This document shows, in pieces, positions 9,684 through 19,507 of a stretch of DNA of 64,000 nucleotides. The translations under genes and the position numbers were made by a program. The DNA lies in contig NZ_AP026966.1 of assembly GCF_027923905.1 (NCBI RefSeq), positions 1,799,001-1,863,000 of the forward strand, in the 5' to 3' direction. This DNA comes from Massilia varians (GTDB taxonomy: Bacteria > Pseudomonadota > Gammaproteobacteria > Burkholderiales > Burkholderiaceae_D). The first letter of the stretch is position 1. Each line of letters begins with the position of its first letter. Below the pieces are notes generated by a model, which was not told where the DNA came from, made no database searches, and worked only from the letters and a program-made list of their open reading frames with translations.

Positions 9684-10883
9684 TCAGCCGCCGCGCGAAG
9701 CACGCACCGCGCGACCAAGCTCAATCACTGACATGGCATAGAAATAACTGCGGTTGTACTTGGTGATGGCAAAGAAGTTATCGTCGGCGACCCAGTATTC
9801 GGTGGCCTCGGCGCCGTTCTGCAGGTCGACCAGGCCGTACAGGCGCTCGGCGGACAGCGCCGACGCCGCGGTGACGCCGGCGGCGCGCAGCTCTTCCGGA
9901 CGCAAGGTCGCTTGCAGGCCGCGGTCGAGCAGCGGCTCCCAGGCATGGTTGGGCGATACGTCGGCCGGCGTTACCGGACTGCCGCGGTGTTCCGGGTTCC
10001 AGCCGTGCTGGATCAGGAAATTGGCGACGCTGCCGATCGCATCGTCCGACGACTGGCGCAGGTCGATCTGGCCGTCCTTGTTGAAATCCACGCCGTATTT
10101 CAGGATATTGCCCGGCATGAACTGCGGCATGCCGACCGCGCCGGCGAAGGAGCCCAGCAGCGAGAAGGGCTCCACCCGGTGCTCGCGCGCGAAGATCAGG
10201 GTGTTCGCCAGTTCGCTGCGGAAGAAGGCCATGCGCGCAGCGCGGTTCGGCGTTTCCGGATAGGCAAACGCGAGCGTCGCCAGCGTATCGAGCACGCGGA
10301 ACTTGCCGGTGTCGCGGCCGTAGATGGTCTCGACGCCGATGATGCCGACGATGATCTCGGCCGGCACGCCGTAGGCCGCTTCGGCCCGTGCCAGCGTCTC
10401 GGCGTTCTCGTTCCAGAAGCGCACGCCGGCGGCGATGCGGATCGGCTCGATGAAGCGGTCGCGGTAGGCCTGCCAGTTCTTCGGCTTGCCCGGCGGGGCC
10501 GGCTTGACCAGCTGGACCGCCGAATCGATGAAGCGCGCCTGGCCGAACAGCGATTCGAGGTAGGTCCGTTCGAAGCCGTGCTGGCTCGCCATCTCGTCCA
10601 CGAATTCGCGCACCGCATGCCATTCCAGGAAATTGTGGTGCTCGCCGTCGTAGTCGATCGCGGCGGCGGCCGGGGCGGCCTTGAGCACCTTGCTGGAACG
10701 GAGGGCGACGCGCTTGCGGGCGGCCTTGTCCTTCTTGCTCCTGGCCGCGGCGGCCTTGGCTTTGGCAGCCTTGGCTTTGGCGGCCTTGGACTGGACCTGC
10801 GGATCCTTCGCGCTGGCGTGCGCCTGGCCGCTCGGGGCAAAGGCGATTGCCAGCGCGGCAAACAGGGGAACGATCGATTTCAT
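9684..10883 (-). CDS. mltB: Lytic murein transglycosylase B-type
   Basis: A soluble or loosely anchored lytic transglycosylase that cleaves the glycan strands of peptidoglycan. The 399-residue product has a signal peptide (residues 1-24), an Ala/Lys-rich linker (about 25-70), and the MltB/Slt35 domain with the catalytic glutamate in GIIGVETIYGRDTGKF, followed by GAVGMPQFMPG and the EF-hand-like FNKDGQIDL. Its ATG overlaps the stop of the upstream transglutaminase gene (ATGA), so translation is probably coupled. It is the last gene of a four-gene operon. Confidence 0.93.
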   Translation of the reverse strand: MKSIVPLFAALAIAFAPSGQAHASAKDPQVQSKAAKAKAAKAKAAAARSKKDKAARKRVALRSSKVLKAAPAAAAIDYDGEHHNFLEWHAVREFVDEMASQHGFERTYLESLFGQARFIDSAVQLVKPAPPGKPKNWQAYRDRFIEPIRIAAGVRFWNENAETLARAEAAYGVPAEIIVGIIGVETIYGRDTGKFRVLDTLATLAFAYPETPNRAARMAFFRSELANTLIFAREHRVEPFSLLGSFAGAVGMPQFMPGNILKYGVDFNKDGQIDLRQSSDDAIGSVANFLIQHGWNPEHRGSPVTPADVSPNHAWEPLLDRGLQATLRPEELRAAGVTAASALSAERLYGLVDLQNGAEATEYWVADDNFFAITKYNRSYFYAMSVIELGRAVRASRGG

Positions 10884-12889
10884 CTAACTTGCGACAGTAA
10901 TCTCTTCAAGGTAGCGGCCAGCTGGCGCGCGAGCGCGGGCTGGGGCGGCGCATAGCGCCAGGCGCTATAGCGGCGCAAGAATTCGGCGGCGGCGTCCAGT
11001 GATGGCGGGGCCAGCTGCTGCGAGGCCGCGATCCGGGCCGCGTAGGCGGTGGGCCCTTCGTCCGCTGCACGTGCCAGACCCAGGTGGGCAAGGCGCTTGC
11101 ATAGGGAAGAGTATACCGCCTCGACCGGATCGTGTTCCCTGCGCAGGTACAAAATTCTTCCCAACAGCAACACTCCGGCTCCCAGCATGATCAGGCCGGC
11201 AACACGCCAGCCGGCCAGGCTCTCGCCCACGCTTTGCAGCAAGCCGCGCTGGCGTTCCGGGGTGTAGTTCAGCACCCACTGGTTCCAGCCGTTGTCGACC
11301 GCGCCCAGCGCATTGCGCAGGCGCCCCAGCAGCGAATCGCCGCCGAACATCGACAGGCCGCGCAGCGCATCGATGCCGAAGGGAGCCGGCCGCTCGACCG
11401 CGGCGGCGAGGTTGCGCCGCACCCGTTCCGGCGCCACGGCGGCGGTCGGGTCCACTCGCACCCAGCCGCGCCCGCGCAGCCAGACCTCGGCCCAGGCATG
11501 GGCATCGGACTGGCGCACCGTCACGTAGCCGTCGATCGGATTGCGTTCGCCGCCCTGGTAGCCCGTCACCACGCGCGCCGGGATGCCGGCCGCGCGCATC
11601 AGGAACACGAAGGCGCCGGAATAATGTTCGCAAAAGCCGGCGCGGGTCCCGTACAGGAATTCGTCCACCGAGTGGCGGCCCAGCAGCGGCGGCTCCAGCG
11701 TGTAGCTGTAGGGCTGCTCGCGAAAGCGTCGCAGCACCTGCTCGATGCGGCGCGCCGGCTCCGCTTCCTTGCGCAGCGCGATGCCCGCGGCCAGCGCCCG
11801 CGGGTTGTAGCCGTAGGGGAGCAGCAGCCACTGGTTGGGATCGTCGAGGGCGTCGCGGCCGTCGAGCGCATAGTCTGGATAGGAAATCATCGAATAACGC
11901 GCCCGCGCCGCCAGCGGTCGCTCAAGGCTCAGTTCCATCTGGTGCGAGACCTGGGTCTGGTAGCCCGCCACTTCCGGGATGTGGCCGGCCATCTCCAGCG
12001 CGAACAGCCAGCGCGTGTCGGACGGCTCCAGCGTCACTTCGTAGCGCTGCGCCGCGCCGCGCACGCGCAGCGAGGTGCCGGAGCGGGTGGGGATCGAGCC
12101 GCCGCGGGTCCAGGCGCTGCCGTCGAAGGCGTCCAGCACCAGGCCGCGCCAGTACAGCTGGGCCTTGGGCGGCACTGGACCTTCGAAACGCACCCGGAAG
12201 GCCGGTTCGTCGGACATCGCCAGGTTCGACATCTGCCCCGGCGCCATCCGTTCGGACAGGCCGGACCTGGCGCTGCCGTTGCCGTTGCCGCCGCCGCCCG
12301 GCATGCTCCACAGCGGCCCGCCCAGGCGCGGGAACACGAAGAACAGCAGCACCGCGATCGGCGCGGCGAATAGCAGCATCCTGGCCCCCATCGCCAGGCG
12401 CGCACCCAGTGGCGGCACCTTTCCCGTGAACTGGAACGAGAGCTGGGTGGTGAGCAGGGCCAGCACCGCCGCCACCATCAAGAGGGCGGTGCCGATGCCC
12501 TGGGCATAGAAGAAGTTGGTCAGGACCAGGAAGAAGCACAGGAAGATCACCACGTACAGGTCGCGGCGCGCGTGCATCTCGAGCATCTTGAAGGCGACCA
12601 GCAGCACCAGCATGGCCACGCCGGCGTCGCGCCCGAGCAGGGTCTTGTAGCTGAACTGGATGCCGGCCATCGCGGCGACCGCGATCGGCAGCAGCAGCAT
12701 TGCCGACGGCATGCGCTTGCCGCGCAGCGTGATCGCGCCGCGCCAGGCCAGGGTGGCCGCGCACAGCAGGGACACCCACAGCGGCAGGTGCGCCGCATGC
12801 GGCGCCAGCACCAAGAGGGCGCTGCCCAGCAGCAGCAGGGTGTCCGCCTTGTCTCTCGGCAGGCGCGCCAGGGACGCCAGGCGCTTCAT
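10880..12889 (-). CDS. tgpA: TgpA-like membrane transglutaminase (DUF3488 / transglutaminase-like / DUF4129)
   Basis: A 669-residue inner-membrane protein. The N-terminal 180 or so residues hold about five or six transmembrane helices (DUF3488). A large periplasmic region follows, with the papain-like transglutaminase triad: Cys in RAGFCEHYSGAF, His in SDAHAWAEVW and Asp in RVDPTAAV. A further transmembrane helix (LIMLGAGVLLLGRIL) and a cytoplasmic DUF4129-like tail close the protein. Family members crosslink or cleave unknown periplasmic substrates; TgpA is essential in Pseudomonas aeruginosa. The start at 12889 overlaps the DUF58 stop (ATGA). The open frame upstream of it is only the shadow of that gene. 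Confidence 0.92.
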   Translation of the reverse strand: MKRLASLARLPRDKADTLLLLGSALLVLAPHAAHLPLWVSLLCAATLAWRGAITLRGKRMPSAMLLLPIAVAAMAGIQFSYKTLLGRDAGVAMLVLLVAFKMLEMHARRDLYVVIFLCFFLVLTNFFYAQGIGTALLMVAAVLALLTTQLSFQFTGKVPPLGARLAMGARMLLFAAPIAVLLFFVFPRLGGPLWSMPGGGGNGNGSARSGLSERMAPGQMSNLAMSDEPAFRVRFEGPVPPKAQLYWRGLVLDAFDGSAWTRGGSIPTRSGTSLRVRGAAQRYEVTLEPSDTRWLFALEMAGHIPEVAGYQTQVSHQMELSLERPLAARARYSMISYPDYALDGRDALDDPNQWLLLPYGYNPRALAAGIALRKEAEPARRIEQVLRRFREQPYSYTLEPPLLGRHSVDEFLYGTRAGFCEHYSGAFVFLMRAAGIPARVVTGYQGGERNPIDGYVTVRQSDAHAWAEVWLRGRGWVRVDPTAAVAPERVRRNLAAAVERPAPFGIDALRGLSMFGGDSLLGRLRNALGAVDNGWNQWVLNYTPERQRGLLQSVGESLAGWRVAGLIMLGAGVLLLGRILYLRREHDPVEAVYSSLCKRLAHLGLARAADEGPTAYAARIAASQQLAPPSLDAAAEFLRRYSAWRYAPPQPALARQLAATLKRLLSQVR

Positions 12890-13896
12890 GCCGCTTCTCC
12901 GCTGCCGTACAGCGCCAGCGCACGCAGGCAGGCCGCCTGGTGGGCGGCGCCGTTGCCGGCGTCGTAGTGGATGGCGCCAAGCCGGAAAGCGTAGGGCAGG
13001 GCGCGCTGCTCGGCGTCCAGCACCCAGCGCGTCATGCGCGACAGGCGCAGTTCGAGGTCGAGCTGGGCGGGCAGCTGCGCGAAGTCGAGCAGCAGTTCGT
13101 CGCCCACGCCGCCTTCGAAGTGCTTGGTGACGAGCTGGCCGCCGAGGGCCGGGTCGAGCCGGGCGATCTGGCGCCAGGCCAGCTGGCGCGGCGAATCGCC
13201 CGCCTGGTAGCTGCGCACGCCGGCGAAGTCGTCGGAGCCCCCTGCGCGGCCGCTGCCGACCGCATTGCCGCTCACCGGCAGCGGCGGCGCGCCTTCTTCC
13301 GGGCGCGGATAGACCAGCGCGCGGGAGGCGGGGCGCCAAGTGCTCCAGGCGCGGAACAGGCCGAGCGGGAAGCGGGTCGACAGCACCACGCGCGCCGGCT
13401 GCAGCCAGCCGCGCGTGCTGGTCGGCACGCCCAGCAGCACGCTGGCGCTGCCGTGGGCGGCGATGTCGGCGGCGTGGCGCGGCTCGCCTTTGTTGGAGGC
13501 ATCGGAAAAATCGATCCACACGCCGTAGCGCGCCAGCGCCGTGCGGTTGGCGACGTGCAGCTCGAACTGGGCTTCCTGGCCGGCGAAGACGGCCGGCACA
13601 CGGCCCTGCTGCAGCGCCAGGTGGGCCAGGTTACGGTAGGTGAAGACCATGTCCACCAGGGCGCAGGACAAGGCCAGGAAGGTCAGCGCGAAGCCCAGGC
13701 CGAGGCTGTAGTTGATCGAGCCGATCAGGAGCACCAGCAGCAGGACGGCGAAGCCGATGCCGGCGCGGGTCGGCAGGATGAAGACGCGGCGCTGGCTCAG
13801 CACCACCTCGCCGGCGTCGAGCGTGCCGCGGCGCGGCAGCCATTTGCCGGTGGTGCGCCGCATCCAGCCGCGCAGGCCTCCTGCTGCGACCGCCAT
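12886..13896 (-). CDS. DUF58 domain protein (von Willebrand-like), membrane-anchored
   Basis: A 336-residue protein with two close transmembrane helices near the N-terminus (about residues 45-85) and then the DUF58 domain, recognised by the core GGSDDFAGVRSYQAGDSPR-type motif with the conserved YQ.GD. DUF58 proteins are nearly always encoded with a MoxR ATPase and a transglutaminase, as here, and probably act as the MoxR partner that senses or remodels a membrane complex. The ATG directly abuts the MoxR stop codon, and its own stop overlaps the next gene by four bases. Confidence 0.88.
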   Translation of the reverse strand: MAVAAGGLRGWMRRTTGKWLPRRGTLDAGEVVLSQRRVFILPTRAGIGFAVLLLVLLIGSINYSLGLGFALTFLALSCALVDMVFTYRNLAHLALQQGRVPAVFAGQEAQFELHVANRTALARYGVWIDFSDASNKGEPRHAADIAAHGSASVLLGVPTSTRGWLQPARVVLSTRFPLGLFRAWSTWRPASRALVYPRPEEGAPPLPVSGNAVGSGRAGGSDDFAGVRSYQAGDSPRQLAWRQIARLDPALGGQLVTKHFEGGVGDELLLDFAQLPAQLDLELRLSRMTRWVLDAEQRALPYAFRLGAIHYDAGNGAAHQAACLRALALYGSGEAA

Positions 13897-14817
<921 letters not shown>

Positions 14818-14975
14818 GCTTGGGTTCCGGTGAGCGGCTTGGGAGTGCGGAGCAGGACGCTTGCATGGTAGATTAGCGCCATTGGCAACCTTCATACTCC
14901 GTCGGCAACAAGCCTTTGGGTCGATTCTATGCGAAACCGGCCGCAAAGGTGCGCTATGGATGAGCATTTCCCACG

Positions 14976-15905
14976 ATGAGCACAGCAATCTACAGCCACC
15001 CCGACTGCCTGCGGCACGACATGGGGGACTGGCACCCCGAAGCGCCGGCGCGGCTGCAGGCGATCGACGACCAGCTGATCCTGGCCCGCCTGGACGGACT
15101 GATCGAGCAGCGCAGCGCCCCGCTGGCCGACATCAAGGACGTGCTGCGCAACCACACGCCCGGCGCGGTGGCGCTGGTGCGCGACAACGTGCCGGCCGAG
15201 GGCGACCACTATCCGCTCGACGGCGACACCATCCTGTGCCACCACAGCTACCAGGCGGCGCTGCGCGCGGCCGGCGCCGCGGTGGCCGCGACCGATGCCG
15301 TGATCGCGGGCGAAGTGGACAATGCCTTCTGCTCGGTGCGCCCGCCGGGGCACCATGCGACGCCGACCGAGCCGATGGGCTTCTGCTTGTTCAATAACGT
15401 CGCCATCGCGGCGCGCCACGCGCTGGAGGTGCACGGGCTGGAGCGCGTGGCCATCGTCGACTTCGACGTCCACCATGGCAACGGCACGGCGGACAGCTTC
15501 CGCAACGACCCGCGGGTGCTGATGGTGAGCCTGTTCCAGCACCCGTTCTATCCCTACTGCGACCCGGAACCGATCACGGCCACCAGCGTCAACATCCCGG
15601 TGCCGGCGCTCAGCGACGGCGACACGGTGCGCCAGCTGGTGCAGGAGCACTGGCTGCCGGCGCTGCACCGCTTCCAGCCGCAGATGATCTTCGTGTCGGC
15701 CGGCTTCGACGGCCACCGCGAGGACGACATGGGCGGCATCGGCCTGGTGGAAAGCGACTATGCCTGGATCACGCACCAGGTGATGGCCATCGCCAAGCAG
15801 TACGCGCGCGGGCGCATCGTCAGCTGCCTCGAGGGCGGCTATGCGCTGTCGGCGCTCGGGCGCAGCGTGGTGGCGCACCTGAAGGCGCTCGCCGAGCTCG
15901 ACTAA
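14976..15905 (+). CDS. Histone deacetylase-family amidohydrolase
   Basis: A zinc-dependent deacetylase of 309 residues related to acetoin-utilisation proteins and acetylpolyamine amidohydrolases. Active-site motifs are all present: the tandem histidines in RPPGHHATP, the zinc ligands in VDFDVHHGNGT (Asp and His), the distal Asp in SAGFDGHREDDM, and the glycine-rich C-terminal EGGYAL. Bacterial members remove acetyl groups from small amines or lysines; the real substrate cannot be read from sequence. It is divergent from the moxR operon and free-standing. Confidence 0.9.
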   Translation: MSTAIYSHPDCLRHDMGDWHPEAPARLQAIDDQLILARLDGLIEQRSAPLADIKDVLRNHTPGAVALVRDNVPAEGDHYPLDGDTILCHHSYQAALRAAGAAVAATDAVIAGEVDNAFCSVRPPGHHATPTEPMGFCLFNNVAIAARHALEVHGLERVAIVDFDVHHGNGTADSFRNDPRVLMVSLFQHPFYPYCDPEPITATSVNIPVPALSDGDTVRQLVQEHWLPALHRFQPQMIFVSAGFDGHREDDMGGIGLVESDYAWITHQVMAIAKQYARGRIVSCLEGGYALSALGRSVVAHLKALAELD

Positions 15906-16009
15906 AGCGCGCCTCGCTGGCGGGCCCGGCGCGGAACGTCCCTCCCGCCGCGTCATCTAATCCTTCACGGCTTCGCCGCCATGGCGAAGCGATCGACAAG
16001 GAGAAGAAG

Positions 16010-16891
16010 ATGAGACCGATCCGTACCTGCTGCGCGCTGTTCCTGTTCTCCGCATCCGGCCTGGCAGCCGCCACCAACTACACGCTCTGGATCAACGGCC
16101 GCGCCGGCGGCGCCGTCGGCGCCATCGGCAACTACGAGGACTTCAGCTACTGGGGGCCGGCCTCGACCCCGGCCGGCGTCAACAAGAAGGCCGTCAACTG
16201 GGACGGCCGCAGCAGCATCGCTTCCCAGAGCGGCACGGTACGTAACGCGCTCGACTGCTTCTGCACCGGCGGCAACTGGTGCTATATCGTCACCTACAGC
16301 GCCGGCGACCTGATGCTGGGCTACACGCTGGCCAATTACGGCGGCACGCCGCGCCTGAAGAAGAACGCGGTTCCGAACGCGAACGGGGTATGTGGCAACA
16401 GCGACGGCGGCGCCCAGACCGGCTGGAACATCCGCTGGGTGCGCGCCGCGGCCGGGGCGGCGGGCGGATCCGAGCTGTCCGACGCCGGTTCCTGGACCAC
16501 CTCGGAGCCGCTGGTGCAGGACCTCAAGACCGCCACCGCGCGCGCCATGTACAACCACAACGACACCCGCAACATCTGGTTCTACATGTACGCCGGCGCC
16601 AGGGGCACGCTCTACTCGGGCCTGCTGCCGGGCCAGGACGACGAGGTCGTCGCCTACCACAGCAGCGGCGGCGTGGCCGGCAGTTCCGGCCGCTCCCTGT
16701 GCAATCCGGGCGACTGGTTCTGCAACGACCTCACCCTGGGCACCGCCAACAACCAGGGCGGCAGCGCCAAGTGGGGCTATCACTCGGTGCTGTTCCGTGA
16801 CGACGGTGAGGACTATAACCACTATATGAAGGGCAACTGGGGCGGCGTGGTGGGCGTGGTGCGCGACGCCGTGGTGAATTCGGCGCAGTAG
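16010..16891 (+). CDS. Secreted cysteine-containing protein, alpha/beta-hydrolase-like, copy 1
   Basis: A 293-residue exported protein (signal peptide about residues 1-21) that I cannot place in a named family. The layout suggests an alpha/beta hydrolase: LWINGRAGG as a first strand and oxyanion loop, a strand-turn-helix GNWCYIVTYSAGDLMLGYTL with a serine in a nucleophile-elbow-like TYSAG, an acidic turn PGQDDEVV and a late histidine (YHSV or NHY). Seven cysteines, several paired closely (CFCTGGNWC, CNPGDWFC), suggest disulfides. AAGGAGAAGAAG precedes the start. The next gene is a close paralogue, with about four of five mature residues identical. Confidence 0.75.
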   Translation: MRPIRTCCALFLFSASGLAAATNYTLWINGRAGGAVGAIGNYEDFSYWGPASTPAGVNKKAVNWDGRSSIASQSGTVRNALDCFCTGGNWCYIVTYSAGDLMLGYTLANYGGTPRLKKNAVPNANGVCGNSDGGAQTGWNIRWVRAAAGAAGGSELSDAGSWTTSEPLVQDLKTATARAMYNHNDTRNIWFYMYAGARGTLYSGLLPGQDDEVVAYHSSGGVAGSSGRSLCNPGDWFCNDLTLGTANNQGGSAKWGYHSVLFRDDGEDYNHYMKGNWGGVVGVVRDAVVNSAQ

Positions 16892-17086
16892 CGTCTTGCG
16901 CCAGCGCGGGCGCGGGTCCATGCCATCGGCATCGACCCTGCGCGCGCGCATATTTCCTGCGAAAAATACCGCTGCCGGACCTGCCCGCAACACTGGCAAT
17001 CGTGCAAATTGACACGTCTGTATGCCAAGCGTACTGTCGAACTCAACCGTAGAACCTACGGTCACAACGACCATAAGGAGAAGACA

Positions 17087-17962
17087 GTGAGACAAATACG
17101 CATGTTGTGTGCGCTGTGCCTGATGTTGGTAACGAGCTGGGCGTCTAGCGCGAACTACACTCTCTGGATCAACGGCCGCACCGGCGGCGGGGCGATCGGC
17201 AACTACAACGATTTCACCTACTGGGGCCCGTCCACCACGGCGGCCGGGGTCAACAAGAAGGCCGTCAACTGGGACGGCCGCAGCAGCATCGCTTCCCAGA
17301 GCGGCACCGTGCGCAATGCGCTCGACTGCTTCTGCACCGGCGCCAACTGGTGCTACGTCGTCACCCACAGCGCCGGCGACCTGATGATGGGCTACACCCT
17401 GGCCAACTACGGCGGCTCGGCGCGCCTGAAGAAGAACGCCAGCCCTGCCAGCAACGGCGTGTGCGGCAACAGCGACGGCAGCTCGCAGACCGGATGGAAC
17501 ATCAAGTGGGTGCGCGCCGCCTCCGGCGCCGCCGGCGGCTCGGAGCTGTCCGACGCCGGTTCCTGGACTACCTCGGAGCCGCTGGTGCAGGACCTCAAGA
17601 CCACCACCGCGCGCGCCATGTACAACCACAACACCACCCGCAACGTCTGGTTCTACATGTATGCGGCGGGCAAGGGCACCGCCTATTCGGGCATCCTGCC
17701 GGGCCAGGACGACGAAGCCGTCGCCTACCACAGCACTGGCGGCGTGGCCGGAAGCGCCGGCGGTTCCTACTGCAACCCGAGCGACTGGTTCTGCAACGAC
17801 CTGACGCTCGGCACCGCGGCCAACGAGGGCGGCAGCGCCAAGTGGAGCTACCATTCGGTGGTCTTCCGTGACGACAGCGAAGCCTACAACCACTACGCCA
17901 ACGGCAACTGGGGCGGGATCGTGGGCGTCGTGCGCAGCGCCGTGGTGAACAGTGCCCTCTAA
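17087..17962 (+). CDS. Secreted cysteine-containing protein, alpha/beta-hydrolase-like, copy 2
   Basis: Tandem paralogue of the preceding gene; both share long identical runs such as GVNKKAVNWDGRSSIASQSG. Here the elbow reads THSAGDLM, closer to the usual hydrolase GHSxG. The GTG at 17087 is chosen because AAGGAG sits six bases before it and it gives MRQIRMLCALCLM, parallel to the signal peptide of copy 1. A longer frame to 17009 adds no signal-like sequence. The product is 291 residues. Its last 11 bases overlap the next gene, indicating coupling. Confidence 0.75.
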   Translation: MRQIRMLCALCLMLVTSWASSANYTLWINGRTGGGAIGNYNDFTYWGPSTTAAGVNKKAVNWDGRSSIASQSGTVRNALDCFCTGANWCYVVTHSAGDLMMGYTLANYGGSARLKKNASPASNGVCGNSDGSSQTGWNIKWVRAASGAAGGSELSDAGSWTTSEPLVQDLKTTTARAMYNHNTTRNVWFYMYAAGKGTAYSGILPGQDDEAVAYHSTGGVAGSAGGSYCNPSDWFCNDLTLGTAANEGGSAKWSYHSVVFRDDSEAYNHYANGNWGGIVGVVRSAVVNSAL

Positions 17963-19175
17963 GTCTGCCAAAGCGCTGATCGGCCTGGGCGTGGCGCTCG
18001 CCGCCGCGCTCGGCCTGTGGCTCGGGCGCGGCGAACCGGAGGCCGCGCCGCAGGCTGCCGCCAGCCCGCCGCCCGCCGGCCCGCGCTTCTTCGGCCCGGT
18101 GCCGGAACCCGGCCCGGCGATCCCCAGCGGGCGCGCCGAGCGGCGCCGCCAGCTGGTCGAGCACGTCCAGCTGACCGACCACACCTATTGCAGTTACCTG
18201 GAGGGCAGCCGCTATCCCATGGATTCGCGCCCGGCCGCGCAGAATCCGGACCAGTTGCACCCGAACCAGCCCGTCGCCGAGATGCACCCGATGCGCCTTG
18301 ACGGCGGCGGCACCAACGGCAGCGTGTTCCTGCAGACCTCGCAGTCGCGCGTCTACCTGGCAGCCGGCGAAGCCGCCGCCTTTTCGCTGCGCGCCGTCGA
18401 TGCGCAGGGCGCCACCGTGCCGCTCGTGATCACGCGCGCGCTGGCCCAGGGCATGACCTACGGCGGCAGCCGCCCGACTCCGCAGGTGGCCCTGACCTTC
18501 GCCGACGATGGCGGCGGCGCCGACCCGGTGGCCGGCGACCAGTCCTACGCCGCCGTCCTGGCGCCAGGCCAGACCGGCCTGGCGGGCTTTCACGGCACCA
18601 TCCGCACCGAGGTCCGCTACAACGCCGGCGGGCGCAATGGCTTCGCCCTGTTCGACGTGATCTACACGCCGGTGCTGCCGGCCAGCTGGACCGGCCAGGT
18701 GCGCGAAGCGGTCGAGAACGGCTCGCTCAGCTTCTACCTCGGCCTGGAGGTGCGCCAGCCGGGCCGCTACATCGTCACCGGCCGGGTCGACGATGCGCGC
18801 GGCCAGCCGTTCGCGCTGGCCACCTTCAACGAGGTGCTGGCCGTCGGCACGCGCGAAGTGAAACTGACCGTGTTCGGCAGGCTGATGACGGACGAGCGGC
18901 CGGCGCTGCCGCTGCGGCTGCGCGACGTCGACGGCTACCTGCTGCGCGAGAACGTGGACCCGGACCGCCTGCTGTTGCCGCGCCTGGAAGGGCAGGTGTT
19001 TGCCAGCCGCACCCAGAGCATGAAGGGCGTGTCGGATGCCGAGTGGCAGAGCGAGGAACGGTCGCGCTACCTGCTTGAGTACGCGAAGGACCGCAACGCG
19101 GCGCGCGAACAGCTGGCCGCCTTCGATCCGGGCCAGCCGCTGCCGCCGAGCGCTTGCGTCCCGGCGGCCAGGTGA
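17952..19175 (+). CDS. Membrane-tethered periplasmic protein of unknown function, coupled to the secreted paralogues
   Basis: A 407-residue protein that starts at a GTG inside the end of the previous gene (11-base overlap). It has one N-terminal transmembrane helix (about residues 7-25), then an Ala/Pro-rich linker (about 28-60), then a mainly beta region containing an acidic, glycine-rich turn (FADDGGGADPVAGDQSY near residue 185) and a predicted Ig-like portion. There is no lipobox or catalytic motif I recognise. Tethering, linker and position after two secreted hydrolase-like genes recall the layout of lipase-specific foldases, but I see no sequence match to that family; the parallel is a hypothesis. 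Confidence 0.7.
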   Translation: MPSKSAKALIGLGVALAAALGLWLGRGEPEAAPQAAASPPPAGPRFFGPVPEPGPAIPSGRAERRRQLVEHVQLTDHTYCSYLEGSRYPMDSRPAAQNPDQLHPNQPVAEMHPMRLDGGGTNGSVFLQTSQSRVYLAAGEAAAFSLRAVDAQGATVPLVITRALAQGMTYGGSRPTPQVALTFADDGGGADPVAGDQSYAAVLAPGQTGLAGFHGTIRTEVRYNAGGRNGFALFDVIYTPVLPASWTGQVREAVENGSLSFYLGLEVRQPGRYIVTGRVDDARGQPFALATFNEVLAVGTREVKLTVFGRLMTDERPALPLRLRDVDGYLLRENVDPDRLLLPRLEGQVFASRTQSMKGVSDAEWQSEERSRYLLEYAKDRNAAREQLAAFDPGQPLPPSACVPAAR

Positions 19176-19185
19176 GGCTGCGGCA

Positions 19186-19338
19186 TCAACCCATCAGGAG
19201 GGGGAAGCGGTCGACCAGGCAGGCGGCGCCGACCATGGCGCACAGGACGCCGAAGGCGCACCAGCGCCCCAGCGACTTCTTCGGCGGTAGCTCGACCGCC
19301 GCCCAGCGCGGCGGCGAATTCCTCGGCATATGACGCAT
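19186..19338 (-). CDS. 50-residue single-helix membrane protein, hypothetical
   Basis: A short frame starting MRHMPRNSPP with GGAGAA seven bases upstream on the minus strand. Residues 1-25 are basic and polar, and about 26-44 (WCAFGVLCAMVGAACLV) form one hydrophobic helix. It converges with the gene ending at 19175. The ribosome binding site and the helix make it credible, but no family is recognised and it could be chance. Confidence 0.45.
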   Translation of the reverse strand: MRHMPRNSPPRWAAVELPPKKSLGRWCAFGVLCAMVGAACLVDRFPLLMG

Positions 19339-19507
19339 GACGATTCTCCAGAAATGCGGCCCGGCGGGCGGAACCTGAAGTGTGCGCCGCGCCCTAAGGT
19401 GAAGCATTGCTAGTGATCAATGGATTGTGCGTTCAGATGTGCTGTTGTTTCACAAGCCGGCCGCCAGCGTAAAATAGCGTCCTGACTGAAGATTTGGAAA
19501 GTAGAGC

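Noticed and set aside
9428..9724. 98-codon minus-strand frame in the AT-rich region
   Set aside because: No Shine-Dalgarno, runs into the end of mltB, and reads as random sequence.
10880..13519. An 879-codon form of the transglutaminase gene
   Set aside because: The first 210 codons lie across the DUF58 gene and read as Arg/Ala-rich shadow sequence; the ATG at 12889 gives the family N-terminus.
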